Source: SAR116 cluster bacterium (GTDB lineage: Bacteria > Pseudomonadota > Alphaproteobacteria > Puniceispirillales > GCA-002684695). Taken from it: a stretch of DNA of 8,849 bases. The DNA is taken from NCBI GenBank assembly GCA_002684695.1, contig NYVQ01000014.1, positions 1 to 8,849 of the forward strand, in the 5' to 3' direction. The notes beneath the pieces were generated by a model that ran no database searches, was not told the origin of the DNA, and saw nothing but the letters and a program-made list of their open reading frames with translations. Below, in pieces: positions 5,647 through 8,849 of the stretch (its first letter is position 1; every line of letters begins with the position of its first letter). The position numbers and the translations under genes were made by a program.

Positions 5647-7434
5647 TTATTCTGGTAATCCAGCTAATTTCATTCCTTCAACAAGATTATTTATTAAAGA
5701 TTCGCTCATCTCAGGAGCTACTTTTCTATAGTCTGCTATCGTTTTAATTTCTGGTCTTTCAGTTAGATATTTTTGTAACCACTCTTTACTTTCATCAATT
5801 TCACCTTTAAGTGCGAGAACTGCAGCTTTAAATCCAAAAAGTCTATTGTGGGGGGCGTCTTGCATTGTTCTATTTATAGAATTTAATGCATTATCTAAAT
5901 CTTTTTTGCTTATATAACAAAAAATTAACCAGCTCTCCCACTCCATTCTTCCTACTGGATCAATCTCAATTGCTTTTTTTACACAATCTATTGCCTCATC
6001 AAATTTACTTTGTCTCATCAATGACATGGAGTACATTTGCAGGGAACGAGGATGATTAGGATTTACATCTATGGCTTTTTGTATTAATTCCATAAATCTT
6101 TCAATATCTTGCGTAAGATAATTTTGAATACCCTTTGCCATAATTGCGTCAGGATTTTCTGGGTCAAGAGAATATGCTTTTTCAGTATGCTTAAAAAACT
6201 TTTCCTGATTTTCTTTTCTTTCGGAATCTAATGATGGTTCAAATACCATTTCCATTAAACCTTGAGAAAGAACGATATGAGCTTCAGCTAAATTCCCATC
6301 AAGTGAAATAGCTTTTTCTGCATGTTCAATGGCTTTCAAACACAAATCTAATTTTGATTTTAAATCCAAACCTTGAGTATAATTTGCTTGACTTAAATAT
6401 GACTGAGCCTGCAGATTTTCATCCCAAGCACTTAGATTTACTTTTTTCTTTACATCTAAACGCTGTATCTCATTTGCTTTTAGAGCTGGGGAAATTATTA
6501 CAGCAACCTTTTGAGAAACTTCATCCTGAATTTCAAAAATATCTTCTAAAGACCTATCCCAATTCTGTGACCATATTTGAGTATCTTTATCTGCATCTAT
6601 AAGTTGAGTGTTAATTCTAACTTTATTGCCACCTTTTCTCACACTACCAACTATTAGGTATTTAGCGTTTAATTCCCCAGCTATTTTTTTCGTTGTCTCT
6701 TTAGTATTCTTATATGAGAAAATTGAATTACTTGAGATAACAGGAAATGTCTTCCATTTAGATAAATGAGAAATGATATCTTCAGTAATTCCATCAGCAA
6801 AGTAATCCTGTTCTGGATCATTACTCATGTTATTAAAAGGAAGCACAGCTATTGTAGGAGGTTTACTGTCTTCGTCTTCTTTTTGAATTTGTTTTTCAAG
6901 TTTCCTAATTTCCAAGTCAGGATCAGCAAGATCATAGGCATGAACAAAAGTATTTTTTACCTTTTGTTCACCAAGGTCATGAAAATCAAATTCAGTTTTT
7001 TTATTTACAAAATCTAAAATACTTTTTGAAAGACAAACGCCATTTGGTTGTGATAACGCTTCCAGTCTTGCTGCAACATTTACGCCCTCACCGTAAAGAT
7101 TTTCTCCCTCCACAATAACATCCCCCATATTTAAGCCAATTCTAAACATCATTGAGGCATCATGGGAGACGTTCTCATTTCTTTCCTTTATTAGTTTTTG
7201 AAACTCTTTAGCGCATACCACGGCAGAAACAGCACTTTGAAATTCAGCTAAAACAGAGTCACCAGCTGTATTGAATATTCGACCATCGTGTTCTTTGAAT
7301 AAATTATCTAAAATATCTCTACAAGAACGAAAACTTCTCAAAGTTTCATCCTCATTTTTCTCCATCATTTTACTAAAGCCAACAACATCTGTTACAAATA
7401 TTACAGCTATTTTTCTCTGAATATCTTTGGCCAT
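5647..7434 (-). CDS. Class III adenylate/guanylate cyclase with TolB-like region and TPR repeats
   Basis: A soluble 595-aa protein with three parts. Residues about 5-168 are a class III cyclase domain: metal aspartates D16 (FVTDVVGFS) and D59 (NTAGDSVLAEF), transition-state residues N119 and R123 (GVNVAAR). Residues about 193-320 are a TolB N-terminal-like module (PPTIAVLPFNNMSNDPEQDYFADG), a pairing common in alphaproteobacterial cyclases. From about residue 340 to the end, TPR-type helices repeat (for example HPRSLQMYSMSLMRQSKFDE, with A/P-x-G or A-x-A spacing). The position usually Lys in adenylate cyclases is N55, so the nucleotide made is uncertain. The start is ATG 7434, because AAGGA lies seven bases before it; an upstream TTG at 7440 would touch that ribosome site. 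It follows a 25-aa ORF by 20 bases. Confidence 0.87.
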   Translation of the reverse strand: MAKDIQRKIAVIFVTDVVGFSKMMEKNEDETLRSFRSCRDILDNLFKEHDGRIFNTAGDSVLAEFQSAVSAVVCAKEFQKLIKERNENVSHDASMMFRIGLNMGDVIVEGENLYGEGVNVAARLEALSQPNGVCLSKSILDFVNKKTEFDFHDLGEQKVKNTFVHAYDLADPDLEIRKLEKQIQKEDEDSKPPTIAVLPFNNMSNDPEQDYFADGITEDIISHLSKWKTFPVISSNSIFSYKNTKETTKKIAGELNAKYLIVGSVRKGGNKVRINTQLIDADKDTQIWSQNWDRSLEDIFEIQDEVSQKVAVIISPALKANEIQRLDVKKKVNLSAWDENLQAQSYLSQANYTQGLDLKSKLDLCLKAIEHAEKAISLDGNLAEAHIVLSQGLMEMVFEPSLDSERKENQEKFFKHTEKAYSLDPENPDAIMAKGIQNYLTQDIERFMELIQKAIDVNPNHPRSLQMYSMSLMRQSKFDEAIDCVKKAIEIDPVGRMEWESWLIFCYISKKDLDNALNSINRTMQDAPHNRLFGFKAAVLALKGEIDESKEWLQKYLTERPEIKTIADYRKVAPEMSESLINNLVEGMKLAGLPE

Positions 7435-7454
7435 AAACAATCCTTAGGAAGATG

Positions 7455-7532
7455 TTAATTCAAGAAAATTACAAGTAACGCAATTAAGCAATAAACAATA
7501 AAATAATATAAAAAAATCCATTTTTTTACCAT
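7455..7532 (-). CDS. 25-aa single-helix small protein upstream of the cyclase
   Basis: The ORF opens MVKKWIFLYY and continues as an unbroken hydrophobic helix to LLVIFLN and TAA. A positively charged start (K3, K4) followed by about 20 hydrophobic residues is the classic layout of a bacterial membrane micropeptide with its N-terminus inside. GAGAG precedes the ATG by about seven bases. It starts 11 bases after the stop of the 82-aa CxxC gene and ends 20 bases before the cyclase ATG, so the three look like one tightly spaced operon. No family is recognised. The inferred role, if any, is to bring the cyclase or its partner to the membrane or to modulate it. A chance ORF in AT-rich DNA remains possible, but spacing, charge layout and the lack of any other explanation for the gap favour a gene. 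Confidence 0.5.
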   Translation of the reverse strand: MVKKWIFLYYFIVYCLIALLVIFLN

Positions 7533-7543
7533 AAAAAATCTCT

Positions 7544-7792
7544 CTAATTAGAATTAAACCTGATTAAATTTAAAATATCGTATCTGTTATCTAAATTTTT
7601 ACAAAAATTATTCGGATCATTTTTTGAATTTTTAATTTCTTCTTCGTAACAGTATAAACATAGTTCAACTTTTTTTTTCTTAAAAGACAAAAAAATTTTA
7701 GTTGGAATTGGTTCATTGTAATCAGGATGTGGGTTTTTAGTTCTGTTACACCACATACAACGTGCATCTTTTTTGTAATAATCAAATAACAT
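7544..7792 (-). CDS. 82-aa CxxC...CxxC small protein, function unknown
   Basis: I do not recognise the family. Two CxxC knuckles, C12-M-W-C15 (ARCMWCNRTK) and C45-L-Y-C48 (ELCLYCYEEE), are separated by 29 residues, with H22 between them and C64 near the C-terminus. This is the layout of a small zinc ribbon or treble-clef fold. The central KKKK run and overall charge would suit nucleic-acid or protein binding, but no catalytic residues of an HNH nuclease are visible. The ATG at 7792 retains both knuckles; the next Met (13) would destroy the first. No Shine-Dalgarno is seen. It lies 75 bases after the selenoprotein gene and 11 bases before the 25-aa ORF that leads into the cyclase. Confidence 0.65.
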   Translation of the reverse strand: MLFDYYKKDARCMWCNRTKNPHPDYNEPIPTKIFLSFKKKKVELCLYCYEEEIKNSKNDPNNFCKNLDNRYDILNLIRFNSN

Positions 7793-7867
7793 ATAAATTA
7801 AATTATTTATAAATGTATTAAAATCAACTCTTACATGATTGAAATGATTTTATCAAAAATTTCAGAG

Positions 7868-8848
7868 TTACCAGCCAGATCCAGAAGTACCAGGAAGAGG
7901 TCCTTCAGACCAAAATCTTGGAGTGATGAGTGACATATCAACAATTTGCCTTAAAACCCTATTTTCACTTTTAAGTGAAACGGCTTCTAAACAAAGAATA
8001 AGTCTTCCAGCTTTTGTTTCTTCCCAAAACCAAGTACCTATTTTTTCAAAGTCATCAATCTTATCCCTGAAAGTAATAGTTTCTGTGTAATAAGCCTGAA
8101 GGTCCTCTACTACAAGTTTCAGAAGAGGAACTGGTCCAATTCCTTTTCTTGTGCTTTGAGGGATCTCCCCCTTAACAAATGAAGATATGAAATTTACATA
8201 GTCATTCATTAATACTTCACTTGCTCCAACGGTGGTTCTACCGCGAAAGTTGATAGCTTCTTCATAGTCGAGTTTCAAATTTTCCATTTCAACTTTAACT
8301 TCCTCAACTAATGTATCAATGTCACCAATTTCATTTTGATCTATCACAAGTTCTACAGGCAGTGCATAGCCCATTCTTCCATTTTTGACAGGAATTACAT
8401 CTGGAAAATCTTTCAATATTGGACCAGATGTTTCGTTGAATATTTCAAATGCAGTGCGGATAATTTTTTTCTGATACTCAGGGTTATTTGGTATACCTAA
8501 AGGGCGACCCATTGGAAAATCCAGCCATAAAGCACGTGGTGGTTTAATTGCTTGAAGATGTTCTTTAACAAACCCCACTAGAACTGTTGAGAAACCAAAA
8601 GATTCAAAAAAATGAGCAAGCACGCTCACGGCGCGCGTACAAAATGGTCAGACAGGAACCAGGAAAACAGTATCCACAGCATCCATTTTCATTCTTTCTG
8701 CAACTTCTTTTGCAGAACGTTCCATCTTCATAGGATCAGACGATCCAATAAAAGAATAGTGTTCATTAGAAACGGAACCTATTTCTCCTTCTCTGGCCAT
8801 TTCCTCTAATCTATCTATTGGAAGAATTGTATTTAGGTCTTGTTGCCA
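7868..8848 (-). CDS. GrdB/PrdB-like selenoprotein (glycine/proline reductase selenoprotein B family), 3' part with in-frame UGA
   Basis: The frame is open from the window edge (WQQDLNTILPIDRLEEMARE) except for one TGA at 8648-8650, and then runs to TAA at 7868: 66 residues, UGA, 259 residues. Around the UGA it reads TVFLVPV-U-PFCTRAVSVLAHFFESFG. The flanks match the GrdB/PrdB family: LP.D.L.E...EG.IG....HYSF.G before, and UxxC-T-R followed by an amphipathic helix after. Selenocysteine is therefore the expected reading, giving a Sec/Cys redox pair of a cytoplasmic reductase-like enzyme. Glycine and proline reductases act in Stickland fermentation, which an alphaproteobacterium is unlikely to perform, so the substrate is unknown. 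The segment after the Sec is much longer than I recall for GrdB. The 5' end lies beyond 8849. A start at GTG 8629 would remove the active site. Confidence 0.8.
8620..8640 (-). promoter_or_regulatory. Candidate bacterial SECIS hairpin
   Basis: In minus-strand mRNA the bases just after the UGA form a GC-rich hairpin in an otherwise AT-rich gene. Register A pairs GUACGC (8640-8635) with GCGUGC (8625-8620), six pairs with one G-U and a 9-base loop. Register B pairs CGCGC (8637-8633) with GCGUG (8625-8621), five pairs with the loop GCCGUGA beginning 16 bases after the UGA. Loop distance and the G at the loop start fit the known bacterial SECIS pattern recognised by SelB. Confidence 0.62.
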
Positions 8849-8849
8849 G

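Noticed and set aside
7435..7440. Cyclase starting at TTG 7440.
   Set aside because: AAGGA would touch this TTG; it is correctly spaced (about seven bases) from the ATG at 7434.
7591..7785. 64-codon minus-strand ORF in another frame over the 82-aa CxxC gene.
   Set aside because: Its K/I/T-rich content is what a shifted frame of that gene gives, and it loses the paired CxxC pattern.
7848..7866. Possible terminator after the selenoprotein gene (TGAAAT...ATTTCA region).
   Set aside because: The stem is almost purely A/T with competing pairings and no clear T tract; too weak to call.
8648..8650. TGA read as tryptophan through genetic-code change.
   Set aside because: znuB ends in TGA at 1146-1148 and Trp is written TGG across the window, so UGA is a normal stop; the UxxC context fits Sec instead.
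8612..8809. 65-codon plus-strand ORF over the selenoprotein gene.
   Set aside because: Antisense to a well-conserved coding frame, with no recognisable domain and low-quality composition; it is a shadow.

Overview
The window comes from an AT-rich bacterium (roughly 30% GC by eye) and is most likely a marine-type alphaproteobacterium. This rests on family resemblance only: a UbiH-type hydroxylase with the 'AEAAHVIPPIGAQGFN' signature familiar from alphaproteobacteria, a class III cyclase fused to a TolB-like region and TPRs, and compact gene packing. No rRNA, tRNA, CRISPR array or mobile element is visible.

Layout. Plus strand, 1-3174: the 3' end of znuC, then znuB, then a Zur-type regulator (zinc uptake and its control, tightly packed). 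Next is a gap of about 540 bases holding two candidate small membrane-peptide genes (29 and 46 aa) and a clear hairpin terminator. A monothiol-length glutaredoxin with a CxxC site and a CpdA-like calcineurin-fold phosphodiesterase follow. Minus strand, 8849-3196 (read right to left): the 3' part of a GrdB/PrdB-like gene containing an in-frame UGA, an 82-aa CxxC protein, a 25-aa one-helix peptide, a class III adenylate/guanylate cyclase, a PsiE-like membrane protein, a UbiH-like flavin monooxygenase, a 14-codon mini-ORF with its own promoter, Shine-Dalgarno (SD) and terminator, and a short PqiA-like membrane protein. The two blocks converge at 3174/3196.

Two things stand out. First, the gene at the right edge appears to be a selenoprotein. 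The frame reads LVPV-UGA-PFCTR and continues for another 259 codons. The UxxCTR arrangement matches the redox site of the glycine-reductase B family, and a GC-rich hairpin with a G-initial loop lies at the expected SECIS distance, while UGA is an ordinary stop elsewhere in the window. Calling the gene from the next GTG would lose the active site. Second, upstream of the PqiA-like gene there is a complete miniature transcription unit: a TTGTTT-N17-TACTAT promoter, a 12-base perfect complement to the usual 16S tail, a 14-codon cysteine-containing ORF and a 12-bp hairpin that pairs fully only in minus-strand RNA. This looks like a leader peptide with an attenuator, or a stand-alone micro-gene.

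Functional links: zinc import and sensing share one likely operon. A nucleotide cyclase and a cyclic-nucleotide phosphodiesterase candidate lie about 2.5 kb apart. Several products (glutaredoxin, UbiH, PqiA-like, selenoprotein) fit redox or envelope maintenance, but no single pathway unites the window.
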